Assembly (NCBI GenBank): GCA_024277285.1
Contig: JAJRVM010000230.1
Location: forward strand, 1-36,058
Direction: 5' to 3'
Source of the DNA: Planctomycetota bacterium
Lineage (GTDB): Bacteria; Planctomycetota; Planctomycetia; Pirellulales; Pirellulaceae
Length of the DNA: 36,058 bases
The position numbers and the translations under genes were made by a program. The notes beneath the pieces were generated by a model that worked only from the letters and a program-made list of their open reading frames with translations, was not told the origin of the DNA and made no database searches. Shown here piece by piece: positions 24,805-34,475 of this stretch (its first letter is position 1; every line of letters begins with the position of its first letter).

Positions 24805-26396
24805 CGGATTCCTCGTGCCACATAACGCAGCCGCTGCACGAGTTCGCCGATCTGGGATAACAACGGGGAATTCAAATTCGCATCGCGCGTAATCGCTTGC
24901 ACCGCATAGCTGGATACCTGCTGATAACGTGTCATCAACAGGTCCGAACTGCGTTGCAAACGCGATCCGTAGCTTCCTGAAGCGGCGAGTTGCCGAAAAG
25001 AAAGGAGCGCGTGCCGCAAATCCTGGATACGGCCGATCAGCTTCAACGCGTCCGATCTGGGCGTTGCAACGGGTCTCAACGAGTTGACATAGCCGTCGAT
25101 CTTGGTCAGCAATTGATCGGCAACCCCCACAACATCATCGTTTCTGGCGGAGGGATGCGACGCGTTGACCTGGTAAGGGAACTGGTTCCACGTCGGTTGA
25201 TTGATGATCACCGGCCGGCTGGATTGGACCAGGCTACTTCCACGAATTCCGAGCGATTCCGCCGTCTGATTCAAATCGTGCTGAATATTCCACCATCCTT
25301 GCTGGACACGCATATCCGCTCGACTCATATCATGTGAAATTCGGTTGGCTTGATTCACAATACTCGTCATCACCTGGCGCAGTGCACGACGCCCCTGGCG
25401 CTGCCGTGCCATCAGCTGTAACGACTCGATCTGCACAGATAATCCCTCAAGATCACGATACAGACCGTTGTAGAACGGGCTCTGATTCGCATAGTTTTGA
25501 AGCCCATAGGTGTACCGGCGAATCGAGGTCAACAAACGGCTGTAGTCGCGATTGTAGCTCGGCCGCGCAATGGGTTGCGAGACGACGGGATTGTTTGGAT
25601 AGTTGCGGTAGGGAGGGCCCGATACCGCCGACCGACTGCGCGCGGCGGCGGTCAACTGAGCAATCTGCTGCAGCACGATCTGACTCTGGCTCGATGCGCC
25701 GGGAACGCGTTGATACTGAGCCTGGACGTTTAAAAGGGCTTTCTCCACGTTGTCCGCGGCAATCCGCAGTTGCTCGCCCGTACCACCAGAAGACTGAAGT
25801 ACTTGCCGGTATTGCTCGGCAACCGACAGCAAGCTTGCGGCCCGCGCAACGACGTCTCGTCCATAGATCGAACCACCGAGTTCACGCTGGACGAGCCCGG
25901 TAAACAAGTTGATCTTTGCCACCAACTCGGTCGCAATCTGCTGTACCGTACCAGGAACCTGGTACGTCGGCCAGTTCGATGGAATACTCGGCAACTGCGT
26001 GACGTGGTTCACCTCACAAAAACTGCGCACCATGGCCGCCCGGTTCGTACTGCTACGCTGGAACTGAGTGGCCCAATAGCGTACTTCGCCAGGAGTGGGA
26101 GCGCGGTGCAACAAGTTCAAATATAGCTGCGTTACGTAGGTACCCAGATTGCCCTGGCATTGATTGAAGAAAAAGTCATCCGAGCCATACATGGCGATAT
26201 AGCTCTCGATCGGTCCTCCCTGCCGCGCCAGATTGGCATGATAGTTGAGCGTGGTGCCGTTCGGAGCGTATCCCATCTGGTCACCGAGCGCCTGGTGCAG
26301 GAACTTGGTAAACTCCGAGGCGTCGGCCAAGCCGGCTGTAACCAGTAAGAATCCAGCGAATATTGCCACACGGCATGGACGTAATCCACTCTTCAT
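24798..26396 (-). CDS. Secreted protein with DUF4214-like segment and long helical region
   Basis: This 532-aa exported protein starts at 26396, where GGAG lies seven bases upstream. A signal peptide follows (MKSGLRPCRVAIFAGFLLVTAGLADA). Residues ~25-140 contain the pattern LGTYVTQLYLNLLHRAPTPGEVRYWATQFQ, which resembles DUF4214-type repeats found in secreted or surface-layer proteins. From about 170 to the end it is mostly helical, rich in Gln, Arg, Ser and Leu, with heptad-like spacing (VSQPIARPSYNRDYSRLLTS, GLSVQIESLQLMARQ). A coiled-coil or bundle is plausible. No catalytic motif is visible. It is divergent from the ECF sigma gene across 230 bp, so it could be one of the regulated targets; this is inference from position only. 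Confidence 0.72.
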   Translation of the reverse strand: MKSGLRPCRVAIFAGFLLVTAGLADASEFTKFLHQALGDQMGYAPNGTTLNYHANLARQGGPIESYIAMYGSDDFFFNQCQGNLGTYVTQLYLNLLHRAPTPGEVRYWATQFQRSSTNRAAMVRSFCEVNHVTQLPSIPSNWPTYQVPGTVQQIATELVAKINLFTGLVQRELGGSIYGRDVVARAASLLSVAEQYRQVLQSSGGTGEQLRIAADNVEKALLNVQAQYQRVPGASSQSQIVLQQIAQLTAAARSRSAVSGPPYRNYPNNPVVSQPIARPSYNRDYSRLLTSIRRYTYGLQNYANQSPFYNGLYRDLEGLSVQIESLQLMARQRQGRRALRQVMTSIVNQANRISHDMSRADMRVQQGWWNIQHDLNQTAESLGIRGSSLVQSSRPVIINQPTWNQFPYQVNASHPSARNDDVVGVADQLLTKIDGYVNSLRPVATPRSDALKLIGRIQDLRHALLSFRQLAASGSYGSRLQRSSDLLMTRYQQVSSYAVQAITRDANLNSPLLSQIGELVQRLRYVARGIRT

Positions 26397-26626
26397 TTGA
26401 AATCTCCGTTTGATGAACGATGTGATAAAAACGATTGGAATCAATCGCGACTAGCCCTCGTATTCTAGTAGCGCGGACTGCCGGCGAAAACCGCCCGACG
26501 GCGACGGAATCGCCACGCCGCGCGGCATATCGCATGACGCGTGAATGGCCTCGTTGCGTAATCCGAACGCTGTTTTCTGCGACGCAAGTGTGGAAACTAC
26601 CGTCGCGCGGCGGTATCCTGGTCAAC

Positions 26627-27184
26627 ATGAGTGACGTGACCCGAATCCTTTCCCAGATCGAATCTGGCGATGCGGCGGCGGCCGAACAGCTGTTACCGCT
26701 GGTATATGAGGAACTACGTAAACTGGCCGCCGCCCGATTGGCTCGCGAGAAGCCGGGCCAAACGCTTCAGGCAACCGCTTTGGTGCATGAGGCTTATTTG
26801 CGACTGGTGAATGTGGAGCAGGCGCAAGAGTGGGATTCTCGGGGCCATTTCTTCGGCGCCGCTGCCGAGGCAATGCGCAGGATCTTGGTGGAACAAGCGC
26901 GACGTAAGGCGACCGTGAAACATGGTGGTGATCTGGACCGTATCGACCTTCCGCCGATTTCGCAGCCGGTCAGTACCAAACAGATCGACTTGATCGCGTT
27001 AGACGAAGCACTCAAGACATTTGAACAGCAACACCCGGAAAATGCCGAGATCTTGAAACTACGGTTCTTCGCCGGCCTGAGCCTGGAGGAAACGGCCCAA
27101 GCGGTCGGCATTTCCCGCGCGACCGTCCAACGCAAATGGTCCTTTGCCCGAGCCTGGCTGTTCGGTCAGCTCGAGGAGCGTTGA
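26627..27184 (+). CDS. ECF-type RNA polymerase sigma factor (planctomycete ECF_sigma family)
   Basis: This 185-aa protein has the two domains of an extracytoplasmic-function sigma factor. Region 2 (~residues 15-90) includes YEELRKLAAARLA, LQATALVHEAYLRLV and SRGHFFGAAAEAMRRILVEQARRK. Region 4 (~125-180) includes ILKLRFFAGLSLEETAQAVGISRATVQRKWSFARAWL, with a clear helix-turn-helix. The ATG at 26627 fits the usual N-terminus of the family (MSDVTRILSQIESGD); the longer frame from 26435 has no homologous character. No strong Shine-Dalgarno is seen. It directs RNA polymerase to its own promoters and is typically found next to a Ser/Thr kinase in planctomycetes, as here (339-bp gap). No anti-sigma factor is visible, so control by the kinase is an attractive inference. 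Confidence 0.9.
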   Translation: MSDVTRILSQIESGDAAAAEQLLPLVYEELRKLAAARLAREKPGQTLQATALVHEAYLRLVNVEQAQEWDSRGHFFGAAAEAMRRILVEQARRKATVKHGGDLDRIDLPPISQPVSTKQIDLIALDEALKTFEQQHPENAEILKLRFFAGLSLEETAQAVGISRATVQRKWSFARAWLFGQLEER

Positions 27185-27523
27185 TCGCTACGCGCGCTGC
27201 GGCTGGGGTGGTGAGAACTTGATCTTGACTGAAACGCCTATTCTTCCGGTTTTTGTTTCACTTAGCCCTTCCTGAAAAGAACCAGGAATGCTCAACGCCC
27301 AGCGACGAAACAACGTCCATCGTTACCCACCGCCGTTGGCGTGGAAAAAACGGGAAATCTATGAGCAGCCGTGCGTCACAAAAACGCATTGAAGGGTAGA
27401 GTACACAGGAATGACACGGCGTTGAGTTGCCATCACATACTTGATAATCTTCGAGTAACTGGCTCGCGATGGCATTTCTGACTGCCGACCGTCGCGCAAC
27501 ACCGATCTTTAAGGAGATCCGGC
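27185..27523. other. Intergenic region between sigma factor and kinase
   Basis: No gene is seen in these 339 bp. A small inverted repeat TTCCTG / CAGGAA lies at 27269-27288 with an 8-bp loop. The kinase is preceded by a strong AAGGAG, so it probably has its own transcript start here, but no clear promoter was identified. Confidence 0.4.
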
Positions 27524-30241
27524 ATGAGTCCGTCACCACAAGACTCCGAATCGATCTTCGGCCACGCCATCGAAATACACTCGGCCGATGAACGCGCCGC
27601 CTATCTGGACCGCGCATGCGCCAGTGATCCGCAACTGCGATCAGCAGTCCAACAGCTGGTCACCGATCATTTCAACGCCGGCAGCTTCTTAGAAGCCCCC
27701 GTCGCTGCCGCCAGTGCTACCGCCACGCTGCCATCGGCAGGCGAACGCGTGGGCAGCCAGATCGGTCCCTACAAGCTGCGCGAGCTCCTGGGCGAAGGAG
27801 GCATGGGAATTGTCTGGGCTGCCGAGCAGAAACAACCGTTGCGCCGAAAAGTGGCTCTCAAGGTGATCAAACCCGGCATGGACAGCCGCGAAGTCATCGC
27901 GCGCTTCGATGCGGAACGTGGCGCGTTGGCGATCATGGATCATCCGAATATCGCCCGCGTCCTCGATGCCGGCACCACCGAGCGGGGACGACCCTATTTC
28001 GTCATGGAGCTGATTCGAGGGGTTCCGATTACCGAGTACTGTGATGCCCACAAATTGACGGTACGCGAACGCTTGGAGCTGTTCACACAGGTTTGCACGG
28101 CGGTCCAACATGCTCATCACAAGGGGGTCATTCACCGCGACATTAAGCCATCCAATGTGCTCGTGACCCAGCAGGACGGCAAGCCGATTGTGAAGGTGAT
28201 CGACTTTGGCGTCGCCAAGGCATTACACCAACCACTGACCGATCATTCCGTATACACCGGTGTGTTTCAAGCGATTGGGACGCTGGCCTACATGAGCCCT
28301 GAACAGGCCGGACTGAGCGCCACGGACATCGATACGCGTGCCGACGTCTATGGCCTCGGCGTCTTGCTGTACGAACTTTTGACCGGCGAGACACCGGTCG
28401 ATCGCCGACAACTGGAGCGAGCAGCTCTGGACGAAGCACGGCGGATGATCCGCGAACTGGAACCGCCCAAGCCAAGTACGCGCGTATCCGCACTCGGCAA
28501 ACAGGCCGTGACAATTTGCCAAGGACGCCAGACTAATCCGCCAAAACTTAGCAGGCTACTGAGCGGCGATCTCGATTGGATCGTCATGAAAGCGCTGGAT
28601 AAGGACCGAACGAGACGCTATGGGACGACCAGCGAGCTGGCCGACGATGTCACGCGTTACCTCAATTCCGAGGAAGTCACCGCCCGTCCTCCCTCCCAAT
28701 TGTACCGGTTGAGCAAGTTCGCTCGACGCAATCGCACCACCGTGGCCATGGTAGGCCTGGCGTTCCTCTTGCTGATCGCCACCAGCGCCTTCGGCTTGGC
28801 AGGCTACATGGTTTACAAGGGAAAATTCATCGAATCGCAGCAAGAAACCGCCCGTACAATCGCCGCTGCTGCAGCCACGAAGACAAAACATGGCGATCAC
28901 CAAGCCGCCATAACACTGTTGCAGCGACTCGTTGACACGCACCGTTCAATCTATGGCGCGAAGGCGTTGGAAACTCTGCAGAGTCAAACACTCTTGGCCG
29001 AATCCCGGGCCAAAGCGGACGAATATCACGAGGCGAATAGATTGTTCAAAGAGACTCTAGCCGCGCTTCAGCAGATCAACGACCTGGAACCCGAACAGCT
29101 TAGCTTGGCGGCGCACAAGTACCGCGCCGCACTCGCCACAAGCGTTTTTTCGTTACTCGCTTCGGACACACGCAGCGATGACGACGTCCAGCTTGCACTG
29201 CATTTCAGCCGGAGGGCACAAGCAATAACAGACCAGTACGAGCTCAAACCAAATGCGCACGTGTTCAAAGCCGCAGCATTGGCGCAGTACGAAGCGAGGG
29301 AATACGCTAAGGTGATCACCACATGTACGACTTGGTTATCATCGAAAGCTCGAACAGAAGTCTATCTTATCTACCTGTATCTGGCGGCAGCATCGGCGCG
29401 GTCAGATCAGCCGGCCACGGCACGCGATTGGTTGGCGGCCGCCGACAACCGCTGGATAGGAGCTGCGGTAGATTCGCGCACGTCAAGCAAACGGCTGCGA
29501 GACCACGTCGTGCAGCTGCTCGCGTCTGCAGAGAATACTCCCATTGTCGATCTGTCCATCGAGGAAGAAGAACAACTCTACAGGCGTCTGCTGGCGCGTG
29601 CTCCAGGCACTCACGGTCTACGACGGTATCTCGGATACTGTTTGATCCAGCTTGGAAAATGGCAAGAGGCGGATGGACAATTCTCACTCCTGATCGAAAA
29701 CGGCGAGTCCAGTACATATCCCGTCGCTTGCAATGCATTGATGGACCTTTATTACGATCGTGCCGCCACTTCGCCAACGCGAAATACTGAACTGAAGGCA
29801 CTTGCCATTACGCAGCGGCATTGGGAAAAAGCAACGCTCACGATCGTCGCTATGTTGGGGGATCGTGATGGCGAATTGGTCGGCGAATCATTTTACGCCG
29901 CGACACACAGTAATCAGATCGCAGGTGCTTTAGTCGCATATCGGCTCAGGAAATTCGACGAAGCCCAGCTATTTCTTGATACACACAGCGGTGCTTTTCC
30001 GGCTCGAAACACGCTAGCTGCAATTATCAACGCACTCCTGCAATGGGAACGCGGCGAAAAGCCAGAAGCGAGAACTGCTCTATCTCGCGCCGAAGCAACA
30101 ATCGCTCGCCTTGCGCCAAGCCCCGGAGTGACTCACACCGATCAACACGTGAGCTATTACACCTCCGTCATTTGGCTCGAACCGATTCTCCTCTTGCGAG
30201 AAGCTCGACTGAAAATAGTGCCCGACTCTCAAACTGAGTAA
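27524..30241 (+). CDS. Membrane Ser/Thr protein kinase with extracytoplasmic TPR-like region
   Basis: This 905-aa protein is a Hanks-type kinase. After a short N-terminal helical part, the kinase domain (~residues 83-360) has the glycine loop LGEGGMGIVW, Lys113 in VALKVIK, HRDIKPSN (catalytic Asp206), DFG (227-229), YMSPEQ and DVYGLGVLLYELLTG. All essential residues are present, so activity is expected. One membrane helix follows (~404-428, VAMVGLAFLLLIATSAFGLAG). About 470 helical residues with TPR-like repeats come next, presumably outside the cytoplasm, where they could sense a ligand or bind proteins. The start has AAGGAG seven bases upstream. The ECF sigma gene upstream is its likely partner; such pairs are common in planctomycetes, where the kinase may control the sigma factor by phosphorylation. 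Confidence 0.92.
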   Translation: MSPSPQDSESIFGHAIEIHSADERAAYLDRACASDPQLRSAVQQLVTDHFNAGSFLEAPVAAASATATLPSAGERVGSQIGPYKLRELLGEGGMGIVWAAEQKQPLRRKVALKVIKPGMDSREVIARFDAERGALAIMDHPNIARVLDAGTTERGRPYFVMELIRGVPITEYCDAHKLTVRERLELFTQVCTAVQHAHHKGVIHRDIKPSNVLVTQQDGKPIVKVIDFGVAKALHQPLTDHSVYTGVFQAIGTLAYMSPEQAGLSATDIDTRADVYGLGVLLYELLTGETPVDRRQLERAALDEARRMIRELEPPKPSTRVSALGKQAVTICQGRQTNPPKLSRLLSGDLDWIVMKALDKDRTRRYGTTSELADDVTRYLNSEEVTARPPSQLYRLSKFARRNRTTVAMVGLAFLLLIATSAFGLAGYMVYKGKFIESQQETARTIAAAAATKTKHGDHQAAITLLQRLVDTHRSIYGAKALETLQSQTLLAESRAKADEYHEANRLFKETLAALQQINDLEPEQLSLAAHKYRAALATSVFSLLASDTRSDDDVQLALHFSRRAQAITDQYELKPNAHVFKAAALAQYEAREYAKVITTCTTWLSSKARTEVYLIYLYLAAASARSDQPATARDWLAAADNRWIGAAVDSRTSSKRLRDHVVQLLASAENTPIVDLSIEEEEQLYRRLLARAPGTHGLRRYLGYCLIQLGKWQEADGQFSLLIENGESSTYPVACNALMDLYYDRAATSPTRNTELKALAITQRHWEKATLTIVAMLGDRDGELVGESFYAATHSNQIAGALVAYRLRKFDEAQLFLDTHSGAFPARNTLAAIINALLQWERGEKPEARTALSRAEATIARLAPSPGVTHTDQHVSYYTSVIWLEPILLLREARLKIVPDSQTE

Positions 30242-30713
30242 TACCGACACGTTCCCCACCATCCGCCGGAATTGAACGCCATGCCAACGCTTGACATTCG
30301 GGTCGCGCACGATGACGGAGGGAATGCCAATGTCGCATCAACCAGTCGCGACAATATCGACACGTACGAACGCTGCCCTCGACATAACGACAACTGATTG
30401 AGACTCATTCGTGCGAGCGACGAACGAGATGAGCCGTGTTGGTCCAGGAGCTGACTAGGCGTGCGTCTGGCCGGGAGAAGTCCAATGGAGGGTCTTGCGG
30501 GATCAGCGTTGATTTGCGTTTAACAGCGATTCCTCGCCTGGATGTGCTGTTCACGTCCCCACCGCCGCTGACCATTTCCAAGACGTTTCCGAAGCTGATA
30601 GAATGCGTGACTAACCCGGCACCACACGGTAGGCATGCAGCCGACACCATGATGAGCCATGCAGCCAGCCGGAAACACATCGAAGACGCCTTGCTAAGGA
30701 GCTACCACCGTCC
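30242..30713. other. Intergenic region, nothing recognisable
   Basis: About 470 bp between the kinase and the Tat-exported protein. A GTG-started frame (30436-30717) overlaps the next start but has no protein-like character. No convincing terminator or promoter was seen. Confidence 0.35.
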
Positions 30714-31637
30714 ATGACATCGACACATCCCGATGGCCACGCAAATCGGCGCCGGTTTCTGCAGGCCGCTGCCGCGACCACCGCCGCGACACTACTGCAA
30801 CAACGCAACCCGTTATTCGCCGCAACCACGAAACGCGATTGGCCCATTTGTTGCTTTGCCAAACCGCTTCAACACCTGACGTTCGATGCGCTCGCTGACA
30901 AGATTGCCGAGATGGGCTTTCAGGGCATCGAAGCAACGGTTCGCAAAGGTGGGCAGATCGAACCGAAGCAGGTACCCAAGAAGCTGCCGCAATTGGTCGA
31001 GACGCTCGCGAAGCGAGGTTTGCAGGTCACGATTATGACGTCCGACGTGCTTACGGCAGACGAGCCCGACACGGACCTTGTCTTACGCACAGCGGCTGAC
31101 CTGGGCATCAAGCGTTACCGCATGAAGTACTTTCGCTACGACCTGGATCAACCGATCTATCAACAGCTCGAACAAATCAAACCTAAACTCCACGCCCTGG
31201 CGGCCCTGAATCGCAAGATTGGTATCCAAGGCCTGTACCAGAATCACGCAAACTATCGGTTCGTAGGTGGACCGGTGTGGGATCTCCACTACTTGCTTCG
31301 TGAGATTGACCCTGCGGAAATCGCAATCGCATTCGACATTCGCCACGCCACAGTCGAAGGGGGGCAGAGCTGGCCAATTGAGTTCCGCCTGATGCAATCC
31401 CAGTTGGGAGCCATCTACATCAAGGACTTCGTCTGGAACGGTCGAAAGACCGTCAATGTCCCGCTAGGGGAAGGACGCGTCGATCCGAAGTTCTTTTCGA
31501 TGTTGAAGAAAACGTCCTTTGCCGGCCCCATCTCACTGCACATGGAGTACATCGATCACCGCGATCCGAAACTGATCAACCAAAGCCTGGCGGCCATCGC
31601 CAAAGATATCGGTGCACTCAAGAAGCTCTTGGAGTAG
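30714..31637 (+). CDS. Tat-exported sugar phosphate isomerase/epimerase-like TIM-barrel protein
   Basis: This 307-aa protein carries a twin-arginine signal (NRRRFLQAAAATTAATLL, residues ~11-28), so it is exported folded, usually with metal already bound. The mature part resembles the xylose-isomerase-like TIM-barrel family. Candidate metal ligands are Glu in FQGIEATV, His in LYQNHANY, Asp and His in AFDIRHATVEGG, and Glu in SLHMEYIDH. The family isomerises or epimerises sugars or related polyols; the true substrate is unknown. AAGGAG lies upstream of the ATG with a somewhat long 12-base spacing. It is a single gene after the kinase with no clear operon partner. Planctomycetes encode many such exported isomerases, often in carbohydrate breakdown, and the damaged heparinase-like gene nearby fits that theme. 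Confidence 0.85.
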   Translation: MTSTHPDGHANRRRFLQAAAATTAATLLQQRNPLFAATTKRDWPICCFAKPLQHLTFDALADKIAEMGFQGIEATVRKGGQIEPKQVPKKLPQLVETLAKRGLQVTIMTSDVLTADEPDTDLVLRTAADLGIKRYRMKYFRYDLDQPIYQQLEQIKPKLHALAALNRKIGIQGLYQNHANYRFVGGPVWDLHYLLREIDPAEIAIAFDIRHATVEGGQSWPIEFRLMQSQLGAIYIKDFVWNGRKTVNVPLGEGRVDPKFFSMLKKTSFAGPISLHMEYIDHRDPKLINQSLAAIAKDIGALKKLLE

Positions 31638-31790
31638 GGCCCGGTTTGGGTTTGAGTTTGTGCATCGCCGAGCCGCTCGCAACCATTACCCATACGCGAT
31701 GCCGCTGTGTAGTCGCCTCACCACGCAGCGCCGCGCACGCGCGGCAGTGCGAGGCGGCGATTCGGTCTATATTCGCTAGGCCGGCGGCGA

Positions 31791-32003
31791 TTACTTCTGT
31801 CGTTCGCATTCGATCGCGAGAACCAATTCGCGTTTCTTGCCTTTCTTTTCGTAGATCTTGATCGCATAGTGGTCCTGGTCGATCAACGTCGTCACCCATT
31901 CGCTAACGACGCGAGTTCCGTCCGCCTGGCTGCCAACCACTCTGGTCTTGAACGGCTTGCCAAATTTGGCCTGCAAGACTTTGGACCGCCGCCAACCGCA
32001 CAT
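31791..32003 (-). pseudogene. C-terminal remnant of a DUF1579-like protein
   Basis: A 70-aa frame whose last ~55 residues (GKPFKTRVVGSQADGTRVVSE, then YAIKIYEKKGKKRELVLAIECERQ) look like the C-terminal strands of a DUF1579-type beta-barrel, which ends in a similar Y.R/ERQK pattern. Proteins of that family are usually about 150-200 aa, so more than half is missing. Nothing recognisable precedes residue ~15, and the sequence runs directly into the repeat-rich segment at 32004-32321. It is probably a truncated gene left by a deletion or insertion. The family assignment is tentative. Confidence 0.4.
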
Positions 32004-32321
32004 ACAACGTGAATATCAACAGCTTTGCACGCTGTAAACACTCTCCCCCCGAGATTCTCGTGGTTGAGTCAATCCACCGAGCCCCTAACTTGGCGCCAAG
32101 TCCTGTGCCGCGTACAAACGAGGGCACGGAGCGGCAGGGTCGCTACCAGCACGCCCCCGAATAGCGCAGCAAGCATGGCGTGCAGAGGGAGCGCCGGGCA
32201 TCGATCATTTTTTTGCCAGTCATTTTCTTTGCCCTCCAAAAAGAATCACCAAAAAACCTCCCATTGCGCGCAAGGGAAGCAACTCCGAATTGGAGATGTG
32301 ACCGGCGCGGAGCGCAACGCA
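32004..32321. other. Non-coding scar between two truncated genes
   Basis: About 320 bp joining the remnant on the left to the broken heparinase-like gene on the right. It contains CATTTTTTTGCC followed by TCATTTTCTTTGCCCTC (32220-32236), an exact match to 14063-14079, and a short palindrome CTCC-GAATT-GGAG near 32283-32295. The plus-strand frame is open by chance through this region, but its translation has no domain character. Confidence 0.5.
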
Positions 32322-34358
32322 ATGACCACATTCCTCGGGCTGTCGGAGTACGCGCCTTACGCGTGGCGCTGGTTTCAGTGGCCAAGGTACGCTTGGATTA
32401 TCAAGCACTCGATCGGCCGAACGCATGAGCGTGAAGCTGAGTGGCAGGAGATCGAGGCGGCGGCTGGTCGGGTGACACGTGCCCCCTGGCTCGATCTTCC
32501 GTCGCGACAGGTTTACAACTGGGCTGGGATCTTGGAGAGTGACCTGGAACACGACGACTACCGCTTCCGCAACGTCGTTTATGCGCGCACCGGCCTGGGA
32601 ATCGGACACCACCACGCCGATGCACTCGACCTGCAGATTGTCTCCCACGGGCTCCCCATGACCGTCGACGGTGGCCAACGCCCAGGGTACTCGACACCCG
32701 TGGACCGGTCGACCTATGTCCACAACACGGTCATCGTGGACGCTGAGAGTAATCACCTGCCGAGTTGGGTGCGCACGATCGCGGCCGGACCCGACACGAA
32801 GTATATGCAAGTTGAAGGCACTCACATCACTGCCGCTACTTTCCGCCGGCAAGTGGCGTTGATCGACGTCGACTCGGGTAGTGGATCGAAACCACTGAGC
32901 CCGGCCGAGCAACTATTTGACGCGGCGCTGCCAACCAAAGGCATTGTTCCCGCCAACGCCTATGTCGTGGACGTGTTCCGAATCGATGGCGGTACCCAGC
33001 ATACCTACGCCTTCCACGGCCCAGTGAGTGATCAAGTGGTGGTTGAAGCCGACAATCTCAAAGATCTCTCCTTGCCAGAAGACGCGAAAGCAGCCGATCC
33101 CGAACAACAATTGCTAAGCCGATTCGCGCGATCGCCATTTCATCGGGCCGGGGACGCGCGCGATTCAACGAATATTCGCTGGCGCTATACTCGATCAGGT
33201 GTTGGTGCCGAGTCGTTGCATGGCAACTATGACCCAGCCTCGCCACGCAAGTTCCTTGCGCTACATCTGTTCGATACACAAGGGATGCGTGTGCTGCACG
33301 CACAAGGAGTGACACACGCCAGAGACTACAGTTTGGACCATGTTTTCACGCAGCGCCGCGCACAGGATGATAAGCCGCTGGCCACGCTGTTCGCCGCTGT
33401 GATCCAACCGTATGCCCGCCAGCCGTTTATTGAGTCCCAGAAGATGCTGAAGATTGAAAACAACAGTCAAGGTGTTCATCGCGCGGTTGCCATCGAAGTC
33501 CAGACCACCAACGGACACCGAGACATCGTGTTCATGGATGACGAACCCGACCAGCTTCGCCATGTCGGAGATATGTATGTTGCCGCTCAGTACGCGTTCT
33601 ATTCCACGGACGATCAGGGCTTGCGATCGGCGACGCTCCATGGAGGCACATGCCTGTCGACGCCCACATTGCGAGTCAGTGCCACGCAACGAACGTATCG
33701 AAGCAAGATCCGCGCCGTCGATTACATGAAGAAGCAAATCACGCTCGACACGAGCTGGCCCGAGGCCGTCACCGATAACATCGTCCGGCTATCGGTCCCA
33801 GGGCGCGAAACCAGCTACACGATCAAGGGGAACAAGAAGCAGCGTGGTACCAGCGTCATCACACTCGACCAGGGCGCGCAATTCTATCGCGCGCAGATCG
33901 AATCGATCGACGGACAAACGATCACGTGCCGGCTCACCGTCCCACTTGGCCGGAAGAAAGGGTTGGACAGTGGCTTTACGGCAGTCAACGACCAACATAC
34001 CCAATACTGGCACGCCGACTACGCTGGTGGATCGTCCTGGCGCCTATCGGGCGCGCCCGTAAAACCGGCCGACTTCGCCGCTGACCATTCGTTAACCGTG
34101 TATGAGTATGGTCCAGGCGACGTGGTGGAAACCGAAACCAGCGTCTCGGTCACACGCAAGCCAAACGGGACTTTCATCATCTCCTGCGACACACCCTGCA
34201 CCGTGGCTTTTCGCACTCAGCAACTCCAAATCTCCCACGATCGGAAAACCTGGCAACCTGCCGGCAAACAAATTGACGAACAATGGACGGCCATCGATTG
34301 TGAACCCTCTATGCCCCCCGTTCATGTGCGGCTCGCGCGGACGGTGCAAGAGAACTAA
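32322..34358 (+). CDS. 5'-truncated heparinase II/III-like polysaccharide lyase
   Basis: The recognisable protein begins around 32322 (MTTFLGLSEYAPYAWRW) and gives 678 aa. It contains the beta-sandwich core of heparinase II/III-type lyases: GIGHHHADALDLQIVSHGLPMTVDGGQRPGYSTP, then DRSTYVHNTVIVD, followed by a long beta-rich C-terminus. Full-length relatives carry an N-terminal alpha/alpha-toroid domain of several hundred residues that supplies part of the active site; only its last helices are present. The open frame extends back to 32025, but that part is translated intergenic repeat. GGAG nine bases before the ATG at 32322 might allow expression of the fragment. No signal peptide remains, so export would fail. 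Most likely a pseudogene of a secreted polysaccharide-degrading enzyme, though the C-terminal 2 kb frame is intact. Confidence 0.65.
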   Translation: MTTFLGLSEYAPYAWRWFQWPRYAWIIKHSIGRTHEREAEWQEIEAAAGRVTRAPWLDLPSRQVYNWAGILESDLEHDDYRFRNVVYARTGLGIGHHHADALDLQIVSHGLPMTVDGGQRPGYSTPVDRSTYVHNTVIVDAESNHLPSWVRTIAAGPDTKYMQVEGTHITAATFRRQVALIDVDSGSGSKPLSPAEQLFDAALPTKGIVPANAYVVDVFRIDGGTQHTYAFHGPVSDQVVVEADNLKDLSLPEDAKAADPEQQLLSRFARSPFHRAGDARDSTNIRWRYTRSGVGAESLHGNYDPASPRKFLALHLFDTQGMRVLHAQGVTHARDYSLDHVFTQRRAQDDKPLATLFAAVIQPYARQPFIESQKMLKIENNSQGVHRAVAIEVQTTNGHRDIVFMDDEPDQLRHVGDMYVAAQYAFYSTDDQGLRSATLHGGTCLSTPTLRVSATQRTYRSKIRAVDYMKKQITLDTSWPEAVTDNIVRLSVPGRETSYTIKGNKKQRGTSVITLDQGAQFYRAQIESIDGQTITCRLTVPLGRKKGLDSGFTAVNDQHTQYWHADYAGGSSWRLSGAPVKPADFAADHSLTVYEYGPGDVVETETSVSVTRKPNGTFIISCDTPCTVAFRTQQLQISHDRKTWQPAGKQIDEQWTAIDCEPSMPPVHVRLARTVQEN

Positions 34359-34475
34359 CGAATCGAAAGTAGACGACCTGCGAACAAGCCGTTTTCGCGA
34401 CGCGTGCAAGAACTTCTGGCCTGGATGGTCTCTTCGTCGCTGAAGTCGGGCATTTCTCGATCGACTCGGACGTGT

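Noticed and set aside
26435..26626. Upstream extension of the ECF sigma factor by 64 residues.
   Set aside because: It has no similarity in pattern to sigma factors and would occupy the divergent promoter region; the family normally starts at the MSDVTRIL-type N-terminus.
30436..30717. GTG-started frame of 93 aa overlapping the start of the Tat-exported protein.
   Set aside because: The 4-bp overlap is suggestive, but the sequence lacks protein-like composition and a ribosome-binding site.
32025..32321. N-terminal 99 residues of the long frame leading into the heparinase-like gene.
   Set aside because: They translate intergenic repeat sequence shared with 14063-14079 and contain no signal peptide or toroid-domain pattern.
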